NCBI RefSeq assembly: GCF_004795105.1
Contig: NZ_SSBL01000009.1
Coordinates: 176,771 to 240,770 of the forward strand
Origin: Streptomyces sp. A0642
GTDB taxonomy: Bacteria > Actinomycetota > Actinomycetes > Streptomycetales > Streptomycetaceae
Direction: 5' to 3'
Length of the DNA: 64,000 nucleotides
A program made the translations under genes and the position numbers. The notes beneath the pieces were generated by a model, which worked only from the letters and a program-made list of their open reading frames with translations, ran no database searches and was not told the DNA's origin. This document shows, piece after piece, positions 56,640-64,000 of the stretch; position 1 is the first letter of the stretch, and every line of letters starts with the position of its first letter.

Positions 56640-57135
56640 GGCAGCGAGTCCAGGCTTGTGCAGCCTCGAAGGCGCAACGCGGCTTTCCTGCCCTGGAGCG
56701 GCCGGCATGGCGATCACCACATACCTGAGTCCTGCTTGAACCGACATGGCTGTGCGGGATGCCTTTCCATTGTCCCGCACAGCCAGGATCATCACACGAG
56801 CTTCTCTGCTCGACTCGTGAGGGTCGGCCTACTTTTCCGTTCCCTCCTGTATCGCCGCCGACGGTGACGTCAGCCCGTTAGTGCCGATGAACCGCAACTG
56901 GATAACAGGACGTGGCTCGCTTTTTTTGGACGGCTGCCCTGTTGGCGCGACCGTCCGCCCACGTGCCCTGGGCAGTTTTTGACCGGGCGCGGCTGAACGA
57001 TCGTGTGCGAGCTGGAGTCGCATCCGCACGTGGTGCATCTGGTCCGTAGCCGGAGAATGCCCTGATGAGTCCGCGAAGCACCGTTAGGCGGGTGTGGATG
57101 GTCAAGCGCCGATACCAGGGCGGCTTCTCGGTACT
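56640..57135. other. 496-bp lower-GC gene-free region
   Basis: No credible gene is seen. G+C is lower than in the neighbours and there are unusual T runs (about 56918-56925 and 56975-56980). A perfect 12-bp hairpin lies at 56748-56784. Open frames on the minus strand are short and lack good codon bias. Together with the gene fragment to its left, this looks like a scar of past insertion or deletion. Confidence 0.6.
56748..56784 (+). terminator. Perfect hairpin after the gene fragment
   Basis: GGCTGTGCGGGA (56748-56759) pairs perfectly with TCCCGCACAGCC (56773-56784) over a 13-nt loop, about 110 bp after the fragment's stop. It may be the original terminator of the truncated gene. Confidence 0.7.
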
Positions 57136-57702
57136 TTACAAGAGCCCGAGATCGACCGTGATGGAGAAAGGTGCGGTGGCCTTCACCGCGCCGGTGAACA
57201 TCTCGCCGTCCCTGTAAGCCTTGGTGGCGGGGTCGAGGACGTAGGTGTAGACGATCGGGACACCGGTGGCGGCCTGCTCGACTCGCCAGTAGAAGGGGAT
57301 GCCGGCCTTGGCGTACTGGTCCACCTTCACGATCCGGTCGGTGGTCTCCGAGCCGGGTGAGACGACCTCGACGACCAGGAGTACGTGTTCCGGGCGCGTG
57401 GGCGTGAGGTCGATGGTCTCCGCCCGGTAGACGGTGACGTCCGGACGGCGGTTGGTGAGCGGAACGTCCTGCAGGCGGACGTCGAAGTCCGTGTCGGCGT
57501 TCCAGTCCGGCCCTGCGGCGGAGTCCAGGGCATTGGCCAGGATCCGAGCCAGCCGGTTGTGCCGTTTGGAGGCGCTCGGGCTCACGACGACCATCCCGTC
57601 CACGATCTCGATGCCGGCGCACTGCTCCTCGGACCAGGAGTCGTACTGTTCCGCGCTGATCTGCGCATGCATCCACGCGGGCGCCACCATCTCGGCGGTC
57701 AT
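57136..57702 (-). CDS. Uma2-family (DUF820) endonuclease-like protein
   Basis: A 188-residue PD-(D/E)XK-fold protein. Conserved features: 'AGIEIVDGMVVVSPSASKRHNRLARILANAL', 'RRPDVTVYRAE' (catalytic Asp) and 'VLLVVEVVSPGSETTDRIVKVDQYAKAGIPFYW' (Glu-x-Val and Lys). The Uma2 family is widespread in Streptomyces; nuclease activity is predicted from the fold and rarely tested. The ATG at 57702 has GGAGG upstream. It lies beside the decayed region. Confidence 0.88.
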   Translation of the reverse strand: MTAEMVAPAWMHAQISAEQYDSWSEEQCAGIEIVDGMVVVSPSASKRHNRLARILANALDSAAGPDWNADTDFDVRLQDVPLTNRRPDVTVYRAETIDLTPTRPEHVLLVVEVVSPGSETTDRIVKVDQYAKAGIPFYWRVEQAATGVPIVYTYVLDPATKAYRDGEMFTGAVKATAPFSITVDLGLL

Positions 57703-57932
57703 GGTGTACCTCCTTCGAGGAGACTCGGCAGGTCCGGCGCTGCTGCGCCCAGCCTACTGTTCCGAGGTGTCGGGCCGCCCGACTTGGAGAAGCGCCGGGA
57801 AAAGTCCGACGCCGACCCTGAGAGGGATGAGCCGCCCACCACGTGAGGACTCACTAAGTGCAATTCAGCCAGGCGGGGCAGGCTCGTGAGGGTTTCGCTG
57901 GTCGCGTCAGGCGCTGTGAGAGGCTGGCTCGC

Positions 57933-59951
57933 ATGAACCGGCTAGCTGGCGTGACCTCGCCGTATCTGCTTCAGCACGCTGACAATCCCGTCGACTGGTG
58001 GCCCTGGACACCGGAAGCCTTCGAGGAAGCACGGCGGCGGAACGTGCCCGTTCTGCTGTCGGTCGGCTACTCGGCCTGCCACTGGTGCCACGTCATGGCG
58101 CACGAGTCCTTCGAGGACGACGCCACCGCGGCCTACATGAACGAGCACTTCGTTTCCGTCAAGGTCGACCGCGAGGAACGCCCCGACGTCGACGCCGTGT
58201 ACATGGAGGCCGTGCAGGCGGCGACCGGCCAGGGCGGCTGGCCGATGACCGTCTTCCTCACCGCCGACGCCGAACCCTTCTACTTCGGTACGTACTTCCC
58301 GCCCGCGCCCCGCCACGGCATGCCGTCCTTCCGGCAGGTGCTCGAAGGGGTGTCGGCGGCCTGGACCGACCGGCGCGACGAGGTCGCCGAGGTGGCCTCG
58401 CGCATCGTCCGCGACCTGTCCGAGCGCACCCTCGCCCACGGCGGCGAGGGTCTGCCCGGCGAGCCGGAGCTCGCCCAGGCGCTGCTCGGACTGACCCGTG
58501 ACTACGACCAGAAGCACGGCGGCTTCGGCGGCGCGCCCAAGTTCCCGCCGGCGATGACGATCGAGTTCCTGCTGCGCCACCACGCCCGCACGGGGGCCGA
58601 CGGGGCGCTCCAGATGGCGGCCGACACCTGTGAGGCGATGGCGAGGGGCGGGATCTACGACCAGCTCGGCGGCGGGTTCGCCCGCTACGCGGTGGACCGG
58701 GAGTGGGTCGTCCCGCACTTCGAGAAGATGCTCTACGATAACGCGCTGCTCTGCCGGGTGTACGCCCATCTGTGGCGCTCCACCGGGTCGGAGTCCGCCC
58801 GCCGCGTCGCGCTGGAGACCGCCGACTTCATGGTCCGGGAGCTGCGCACCCCCGAGGGCGGCTTCGCCTCCGCGCTGGACGCCGACAGCGAGGACGCGGA
58901 CGGCAAGCACGTCGAAGGCGCCTACTACGTGTGGACGCCCGCCCAGCTGCGGGAGGTGCTGGGCGAGGAGGACGCCGCGTTCGCCGCCGAGTTGTTCGGG
59001 GTGACCGAGGAGGGCACCTTCGAGGAGGGGGCGTCGGTGCTCCGGCTCCCGGCGGCGGAGACCACGGACGAGGCGCGCGCCGCCGATGTGCGGGCCCGGC
59101 TGCTCGCCGCCCGTGAGCTGCGGGCCCGGCCCGGGCGGGACGACAAGGTGGTTGCGGCGTGGAACGGGCTCGCGATCGCCGCCCTCGCCGAGACCGGGGC
59201 GTACTTCGGACGGCCCGACCTGATCGAGCGCGCCACCGAGGCGGCCGACCTGCTGGTGCGGCTCCACATGGGCCCGGTCGCCCGGCTCGTCCGCACCTCG
59301 AAGGACGGTGTGGCCGGCACGCACGACGGGGTGCTGGAGGACTACGGCGACGTCGCGGAGGGCTTCCTGGCCCTGGCCGCCGTCACCGGCGAGGGGACCT
59401 GGCTGGAGTTCGCGGGCTTCCTCACGGACATCGTGCTCCAGCACTTCACGGGCGAGGGCGGTCAGTTGTACGACACGGCGGACGACGCCGAGCAGCTGAT
59501 CCGCCGCCCGCAGGACCCGACGGACAGCGCGACCCCTGCCGGCTGGACCGCGGCGGCCGGTGCGCTGCTCTCGTACGCCGCGTACACCGGATCGGAGCCC
59601 CACCGCACGGCCGCGGAGGGGGCGTTGGGCGTGGTGAAGGCGCTGGGCCCGCGGGCGCCGCGGTTCATCAGCTGGGGACTCGCGGTGGCCGAGGCGCTGC
59701 TCGACGGCCCGCGTGAGGTGGCGGTCGCCGGGCCGGTCGGCGGCGCTCTGCACCGTACGGCCCTGCTCGGGCGGGCGCCGGGCGCGGTGGTCGCGGCGGG
59801 GGAGACGGCGGGGTCGGAGTTCCCGCTGCTGGCGGAACGCCCGATGCTGGGCGGTGCGCCGACGGCGTACGTCTGCAGGCACTTCGTCTGTGACGCGCCG
59901 ACGACGGACCCGGAGGTGCTGGCCGGCGTGCTCAGGGGTGCCGGGAGCTGA
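57933..59951 (+). CDS. DUF255 thioredoxin-domain protein (YyaL/Spata20-like)
   Basis: A 672-residue protein. The N-terminal thioredoxin-like DUF255 domain (about 1-165) begins 'NRLAGVTSPYLLQHADNPVDWWPW' and has the redox motif 'SACHWCHVM' (CxxC). 'GQGGWPMTVFLTADAEPF' follows. The rest is an (alpha/alpha)6-barrel like N-acylglucosamine epimerases or glycosidases ('YDQLGGGFARYAVDREW', 'HFEKMLYDNALL'). The true reaction is unknown. The ATG at 57933 starts the conserved fold. It converges with a TetR gene three bases away. Confidence 0.92.
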   Translation: MNRLAGVTSPYLLQHADNPVDWWPWTPEAFEEARRRNVPVLLSVGYSACHWCHVMAHESFEDDATAAYMNEHFVSVKVDREERPDVDAVYMEAVQAATGQGGWPMTVFLTADAEPFYFGTYFPPAPRHGMPSFRQVLEGVSAAWTDRRDEVAEVASRIVRDLSERTLAHGGEGLPGEPELAQALLGLTRDYDQKHGGFGGAPKFPPAMTIEFLLRHHARTGADGALQMAADTCEAMARGGIYDQLGGGFARYAVDREWVVPHFEKMLYDNALLCRVYAHLWRSTGSESARRVALETADFMVRELRTPEGGFASALDADSEDADGKHVEGAYYVWTPAQLREVLGEEDAAFAAELFGVTEEGTFEEGASVLRLPAAETTDEARAADVRARLLAARELRARPGRDDKVVAAWNGLAIAALAETGAYFGRPDLIERATEAADLLVRLHMGPVARLVRTSKDGVAGTHDGVLEDYGDVAEGFLALAAVTGEGTWLEFAGFLTDIVLQHFTGEGGQLYDTADDAEQLIRRPQDPTDSATPAGWTAAAGALLSYAAYTGSEPHRTAAEGALGVVKALGPRAPRFISWGLAVAEALLDGPREVAVAGPVGGALHRTALLGRAPGAVVAAGETAGSEFPLLAERPMLGGAPTAYVCRHFVCDAPTTDPEVLAGVLRGAGS

Positions 59952-59954
59952 CGT

Positions 59955-60587
59955 TCACAGCCGCAGGCCGCCCTCCAGCGTGTCCAGCGCCTCGTCGATC
60001 ATCGTTACCAGGTCGCCCTCCTGGCCGTGCTCGCCCCAGTACAGCGTGACCTCGCGCAGCGCCCCCAGCACCGCCGCGAGGAACACCCGGATGCGCAGGT
60101 CGTCCGCCCTGCGGCCGGTCCGGTCGGCGAGTGCCTGGGCGAGCAGCTTCGCGGTGCCCGACATGGTCTCGGTCATCCGGACCCGGAGGGCGGGGATCTC
60201 CACCATCAGCCGGGTGCGCCGGCGCAGTTCCTCGTCCTCCGCGGCGGGGAACGACGCCAGCGCCTCGTGCATCATCAGCCGCAGGGACTCCAGCGGAGGC
60301 TCGTCCAGCGGGCGGCTGCGGAGCGCGGCCACCATGAGCGGGGCGTACTCGTCGGTGAGGACGATGTCCTCCTTGGTCGCGAAGTACCGGAACACCGTGC
60401 TCGGCGACACCTCGGCCGCCTCCGCGATCTGCTCGATGGTCGTCGCCTCGTAGCCCCGTTCCTGGATGAGCCGGTACGTCGCCGTCCGGATCGCGACCCG
60501 TGTCCTGAGCTTCTTGCGCTCGCGCAGCCCCATCGGGGGCTGTGCCCCGGGTGCGGTCGAGGAGGGGGTACGGGAGGTGGCGGCCAT
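59955..60587 (-). CDS. TetR-family transcriptional regulator
   Basis: A 210-residue TetR regulator. The DNA-binding domain (about 20-72) reads 'GLRERKKLRTRVAIRTATYRLIQERGYEATTIEQIAEAAEVSPSTVFRYFATKEDIVLTDEY' in the typical order. The ATG at 60587 has AAGGA seven to eight bases before it. Divergent control of hemolysin III is not possible because both are on the minus strand, but the dyad at 61670 could be its target. An IS200 remnant lies between them. Confidence 0.9.
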   Translation of the reverse strand: MAATSRTPSSTAPGAQPPMGLRERKKLRTRVAIRTATYRLIQERGYEATTIEQIAEAAEVSPSTVFRYFATKEDIVLTDEYAPLMVAALRSRPLDEPPLESLRLMMHEALASFPAAEDEELRRRTRLMVEIPALRVRMTETMSGTAKLLAQALADRTGRRADDLRIRVFLAAVLGALREVTLYWGEHGQEGDLVTMIDEALDTLEGGLRL

Positions 60588-60700
60588 GGTTGCGATCCTT
60601 TGAGCTTCGTAGGGAATCCCGGCGTTCACGCGGGGAGGGAATGCGATCCTCGGCCCGCAGGCGCGGAGCGCCGGAGGTCTGTGCGCTTCTGTGGTGACGG

Positions 60701-60871
60701 TCAGTCGGGTCGCTTCTGGTTCTCGATGTAGTCCTTGACGATCTGGAGGGGCGCGCCGCTGCACGAACCGGCGAAGTACGAGGGGGCCCGCAGGCGGCCG
60801 TACGCGATCGCCTGGTTCATCGTGCCCGTGTACTCCTGCCGCAGGTAGCGGGAGCTGACGCCCTTCAGCGG
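60701..60871 (-). pseudogene. IS200/IS605-type transposase (TnpA) fragment
   Basis: About 56 codons remain: 'LKGVSSRYLRQEYTG', 'APSYFAGSCSGAPLQIVKDY' and a stop after 'IENQKRPD'. This matches the C-terminal end of IS200-type Y1 transposases, including the helix with the catalytic Tyr ('DYIENQ'). The N-terminal ~75 residues and the HUH motif are missing and there is no start codon. It is a dead remnant; no tnpB is present. Confidence 0.75.
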
Positions 60872-60908
60872 CCCGGCCCGCGGTGGGCCGCCCTCCCGGA
60901 GATGCGAA

Positions 60909-60936
60909 AGGGCCGCGGCTCGAAAGCCGCGGCCCT
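60909..60936 (-). terminator. Terminator after hemolysin III gene
   Basis: AGGGCCGCGGCT (60909-60920), CGAA tetraloop, AGCCGCGGCCCT (60925-60936): a perfect 12-bp stem just after the stop of the minus-strand gene. Confidence 0.9.
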
Positions 60937-60961
60937 GGTCGACGGGGATCGTGTGGGCTGC

Positions 60962-61660
60962 TCAGGTGTGGTTGTAGGCCACCAGGGAGATGCCGACGTA
61001 GTGGACGGCGAACGCCGCCAGGGTCAGCGAGTGGAACACCTCGTGGAAGCCGAAGTAGCGCGGTGACGGGTTCGGCCGCTTGATGCCGTAGATGACCCCG
61101 CCGGCGCTGTAGAGCAGCCCGCCGACGACGACGAGCACCAGCACCGCGATCCCGCCGGTCCGCATGAAGTCCGGCAGGAAGAACACCGCCGCCCAGCCCA
61201 TCGCGATGTAGCAGGGGGTGTAGAGCCAGCGCGGGGCGCCGACCCAGAAGACCCGGAAGGCGATGCCCGCGACCGCCGCGACCCAGACCGCCCACAGGAG
61301 CGGCTTCCCGGTCGACTCCGGCAGCAGGAGCAGGGTCAGCGGGGTGTAGGTGCCCGCGATGATCAGGAAGATGTTCGCGTGGTCGAGCCTGCGCAGCACG
61401 GCCTCGCCGCGCGGCCCCCACGTACCCCGGTGGTAGACCGCGCTCACGCCGAAGAGCAGGCAGGCCGTCGCGATGTAGATCCCGCAGGCGATCCGGGCGC
61501 GGGTGCCGTCCGCCAGCGCGATGAGCACGATGCCCGCGATGAGGACGGCCGGGAACATCCCCGCGTGCAGCCAGCCGCGCATGCGTGGCTTCAGCTCGGC
61601 GTCGTCGGTTCCGGCAGGTTTCAGCCCGGCGGGGTCGGGCGCGGCGGCGGGAGCAGTCAT
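60962..61660 (-). CDS. Hemolysin III family (YqfA/PAQR-like) membrane protein
   Basis: A 232-residue protein with seven membrane helices. Conserved metal-binding-type residues: 'FGVSAVYHRGTW', 'LRRLDHANIFLIIAGTYTPL' and 'GFHEVFHSLTLAAFAVHY' (His). Members are related to PAQR receptors; hemolysis is not shown for most and should not be assumed. The ATG at 61660 follows a perfect 9-bp dyad. Confidence 0.9.
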   Translation of the reverse strand: MTAPAAAPDPAGLKPAGTDDAELKPRMRGWLHAGMFPAVLIAGIVLIALADGTRARIACGIYIATACLLFGVSAVYHRGTWGPRGEAVLRRLDHANIFLIIAGTYTPLTLLLLPESTGKPLLWAVWVAAVAGIAFRVFWVGAPRWLYTPCYIAMGWAAVFFLPDFMRTGGIAVLVLVVVGGLLYSAGGVIYGIKRPNPSPRYFGFHEVFHSLTLAAFAVHYVGISLVAYNHT

Positions 61661-61669
61661 CCCCGCATC

Positions 61670-61691
61670 GTACCTACGCCTCCGTAGGTAC
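61670..61691. promoter_or_regulatory. Operator-like dyad upstream of hemolysin III gene
   Basis: GTACCTACG (61670-61678), four bases, CGTAGGTAC (61683-61691): a perfect 9-bp inverted repeat ending 9 bp before the hemolysin III start. Its position over the ribosome-binding/promoter region fits a repressor site. The TetR gene at 59955-60587 is a candidate binder. Confidence 0.65.
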
Positions 61692-61869
61692 CGGATCCGA
61701 GTGGCGATGCTCACGTGGGCGGCCCCCTGGACATATGGGCGGAAGGGTCGGATGATCAAATGAGTGCGGTCGGCACCGGATGAGCGCCAGGGAAGTCGAA
61801 AGGGTAGAAGCATCCGGGTCGCAGCCCCCACGGGGCCTACCAAACACACACCCTCACCAAGGAGCGATC

Positions 61870-63696
61870 GTGGCGCGCGACATCGCGGCTCCCCTCACTG
61901 TCCCCACCCACCACCAGGAGCTCGTCGCCTGGGTCGACGAGATCGCAGCCCTGACCGAGCCGGACGCAGTGGTCTGGTGCGACGGATCCGAGGCCGAGTA
62001 CGAGCGCCTGTGCGGGGAGCTCGTCGCCAAGGGCACGTTCACCAAGCTCGACGAGATCAAGCGCCCGAACTCGTACTACGCCGCCTCCGACCCGAGCGAT
62101 GTCGCGCGCGTCGAGACCCGGACGTTCATCTGCTCCGCGAAGGAGGAGGACGCCGGTCCGACGAACCACTGGAAGGACCCCGCCGAGATGCGGGAGATCT
62201 TCGTGGGGGAGAAGGGTGTCTTCCGCGGCTCCATGCGCGGCCGCACCATGTACGTCGTGCCCTTCTGCATGGGCCCCGTCGGCTCGCCGCTCTCCGCCAT
62301 CGGCGTCGAGATCACCGACTCCGCGTACGTCGCCGTCTCCATGCGCACCATGACCCGCATGGGACAGGCCGTCCTCGACGAGCTCGGCACCGACGGCTTC
62401 TTCGTCAAGGCCGTCCACACGCTCGGCGCACCCCTGGAGGAGGGCCAGGAGGACGTCCCGTGGCCGTGCAACTCCACCAAGTACATCTCGCACTTCCCCG
62501 AGGACCGCGAGATCTGGTCCTACGGCTCCGGCTACGGCGGCAACGCACTGCTCGGCAAGAAGTGCTACGCGCTGCGCATCGCCTCCGTGATGGCGCGCGA
62601 CGAGGGCTGGCTCGCCGAGCACATGCTGATCCTCAAGCTGACGCCGCCGAGGGGCGAGTCGAAGTACGTGGCCGCCGCGTTCCCGAGCGCCTGCGGCAAG
62701 ACGAACCTCGCCATGCTGGAGCCCACGATCTCCGGCTGGACCGTCGAGACCATCGGCGACGACATCGCCTGGATGCGGTTCGGTGAGGACGGCCGCCTCT
62801 ACGCGATCAACCCCGAAGCCGGTTTCTTCGGCGTCGCGCCCGGCACCGGCGAGCACACCAACGCCAACGCCATGAAGACCATGTGGGGCAACTCCGTCTT
62901 CACCAACGTCGCGCTCACCGACGACGGCGACGTCTGGTGGGAGGGCATGACCGAGGAGCTCCCCGAGCACCTCACGGACTGGAAGGGCAACGACTGGACC
63001 CCCGAGTCCGGCACGCCCGCCGCCCACCCCAACGCCCGCTTCACCGTCCCCGCCGGCCAGTGCCCGATCATCGCCCCCGAGTGGGAGGACCCGAAGGGCG
63101 TGCCGATCTCGGCCATCCTCTTCGGCGGCCGCCGCGCCTCGGCCGTCCCGCTGGTCACCGAGTCCTTCGACTGGCAGCACGGGGTCTTCCTCGGAGCGAA
63201 CGTCGCCTCCGAGAAGACCGCCGCCGCCGAGGGCAAGGTCGGCGAGCTGCGCCGCGACCCGTTCGCCATGCTGCCGTTCTGCGGCTACAACATGGGCGAC
63301 TACATGAACCACTGGCTGAAGGTCGGCGCGGACAAGCCGGACCAGTCCAAGCTCCCGAAGATCTACTACGTGAACTGGTTCCGCAAGAACGACGCGGGCA
63401 AGTTCGTCTGGCCCGGCTTCGGCGAGAACAGCCGCGTCCTGAAGTGGATCGTCGAGCGCCTGGAGGGCAAGGCCGAGGGCGTCGAGACCCCGATCGGCAT
63501 CCTGCCGGCCAAGGGCTCGATCGACACCGAGGGCCTGGACCTCTCCGAGTCCGACCTGGACTTCCTGCTCAACGTGGACAAGGAGGTCTGGCGCGAGGAG
63601 GCGGCGCTGATCCCCGAGCACCTCAACACCTTCGGCGACCACACGCCGAAGGGCCTGTGGGACGAGTACCACGCGCTGGTCCAGCGCCTGGGCTGA
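61870..63696 (+). CDS. pckG: GTP-dependent phosphoenolpyruvate carboxykinase
   Basis: A 608-residue GTP-type PEPCK that converts oxaloacetate and GTP to PEP, GDP and CO2 for gluconeogenesis. Motifs: 'FPSACGKTNLAML' (P-loop with reactive Cys), 'GDDIAWMRFGEDGRLYAINPEAGFFGVAPGT' (metal-binding region), 'ILFGGRRASAVPLV' and 'YYVNWFRKNDAGKFVWPGFGENSRVLKW' (guanine-binding region). The GTG at 61870 has AAGGAG upstream. It matches SCO4979 at the end of the conserved block. Confidence 0.96.
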   Translation: MARDIAAPLTVPTHHQELVAWVDEIAALTEPDAVVWCDGSEAEYERLCGELVAKGTFTKLDEIKRPNSYYAASDPSDVARVETRTFICSAKEEDAGPTNHWKDPAEMREIFVGEKGVFRGSMRGRTMYVVPFCMGPVGSPLSAIGVEITDSAYVAVSMRTMTRMGQAVLDELGTDGFFVKAVHTLGAPLEEGQEDVPWPCNSTKYISHFPEDREIWSYGSGYGGNALLGKKCYALRIASVMARDEGWLAEHMLILKLTPPRGESKYVAAAFPSACGKTNLAMLEPTISGWTVETIGDDIAWMRFGEDGRLYAINPEAGFFGVAPGTGEHTNANAMKTMWGNSVFTNVALTDDGDVWWEGMTEELPEHLTDWKGNDWTPESGTPAAHPNARFTVPAGQCPIIAPEWEDPKGVPISAILFGGRRASAVPLVTESFDWQHGVFLGANVASEKTAAAEGKVGELRRDPFAMLPFCGYNMGDYMNHWLKVGADKPDQSKLPKIYYVNWFRKNDAGKFVWPGFGENSRVLKWIVERLEGKAEGVETPIGILPAKGSIDTEGLDLSESDLDFLLNVDKEVWREEAALIPEHLNTFGDHTPKGLWDEYHALVQRLG

Positions 63697-63794
63697 TCCC
63701 GCCCCCTGAACGCCCGCGGCCGGGCTCCCGACAACCGCCCTGACCTGTGGGGGTCACGGCCCGCCGCGGCAGGGGCGTGCACGAACACGCCCCT

Positions 63795-63837
63795 GGGCCG
63801 GCCCCCGGAACCCTCATACGGTTCCGGGGGCCGGCCC
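63795..63837 (+). terminator. Terminator after pckG
   Basis: Positions 63795-63812 (GGGCCGGCCCCCGGAACC) pair without mismatch with 63820-63837 across a 7-nt loop. It is one of the strongest hairpins in the window and is followed by TGTTT. Confidence 0.92.
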
Positions 63838-63981
63838 TGTTTCCCGGCGGCGCCGGACACCGTCCGCGCGTCAGCCGGCCCTGTTCGTGGTCGGGTCGTG
63901 ACCGGCCGGAGCTGTTGGCGGGCTGCGCCCCGGCCTACGTTTGACGGGGCCGCGCCGGGGGGTGCGGGGGTTGTGGGGGCC

Positions 63982-64000
63982 ATGACGTTGTCGGGGATAC
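63982..64000 (+). other. Possible start of a gene at the window edge
   Basis: An ATG at 63982 follows a G-rich stretch (GGGGGTTGTGGGGGCC) and opens 'MTLSGI' before the sequence ends. There is too little sequence to judge. The space 63840-63981 otherwise holds nothing recognisable. Confidence 0.2.

Noticed and set aside
57770..57846. Short plus-strand frame ending 'EKRREKSDADPERDEPPTT' as a gene remnant
   Set aside because: Too short to judge, and no start or family match; could be chance.
63747..63944. Open frame after pckG
   Set aside because: It runs through the perfect terminator stem at 63795-63837, so the translation is an artefact of the hairpin.
1..64000. tRNA, rRNA, known riboswitch or biosynthetic gene cluster
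   Set aside because: None was recognised on reading both strands; the ABC exporters alone do not indicate an antibiotic cluster.

Overview
The window is chromosomal DNA of a Streptomyces. The base composition is very high in G+C, with third codon positions almost always G or C. GTG starts are frequent, four-base GTGA stop/start overlaps recur, and there are long GC-rich hairpins instead of U-tract terminators. Many products match the afsQ-to-pckG block of Streptomyces coelicolor (about SCO4904 to SCO4979) in identity and order; this comparison is from memory. There are no rRNA genes, tRNA genes or CRISPR arrays, and no intact mobile element.

Layout. 1-5030: PspC and VanZ-like membrane proteins, then the AfsQ1/AfsQ2 two-component operon with its lipoprotein, divergent from sigQ and with an exact AfsQ1 box between them. 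5110-15450: a uridine-kinase-like protein, a small secreted protein and deoxynucleoside catabolism genes (deoC with a complete and a truncated aldehyde dehydrogenase, a phosphosugar mutase, a purine nucleoside phosphorylase), interrupted by a PH-domain protein and a hydrolase/HxlR pair. 15690-25450: an LpdA-like flavoprotein, DeoR and TetR regulators, acyl-CoA carboxylase genes (accA2, pccB, epsilon), maf and biotin ligase. 25610-31100: adenylate cyclase, enoyl-CoA hydratase, diguanylate cyclase and histidine ammonia-lyase. 31210-36930: an L,D-transpeptidase with an unusual leader and a MacB-like ABC exporter. 37160-42700: glutamate dehydrogenase, msrA, cystathionine gamma-synthase and small proteins. 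42780-47460: an ECF42-type sigma factor with a DGPF partner, a second sigma-like pair, MarR and threonine dehydratase. 47650-51870: a DrrAB-like ABC exporter, greA and mca. 52080-57700: a large STAND/TPR ATPase, an XRE/DUF2975 pair, a decayed stretch and a Uma2-family protein. 57930-64000: a DUF255 thioredoxin-like protein, TetR, an IS200 remnant, hemolysin III and GTP-dependent PEP carboxykinase.

How genes may work together. The same 12-bp palindrome, CTACGCGCGTAG, lies just upstream of deoC and of the nucleoside phosphorylase. It would join phosphorolysis, deoxyribose-phosphate cleavage and aldehyde oxidation in one regulon. AccA2, PccB and the epsilon subunit form an acyl-CoA carboxylase, with its biotinylating enzyme divergent from pccB. 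The cAMP and c-di-GMP synthases lie about 1.1 kb apart. msrA has a textbook SigR promoter, and mca has a weaker match. The most intriguing unexplained elements are the L,D-transpeptidase leader, a 38-bp dyad in the carboxylase cluster and the recombination scar near 56.3-57.1 kb.
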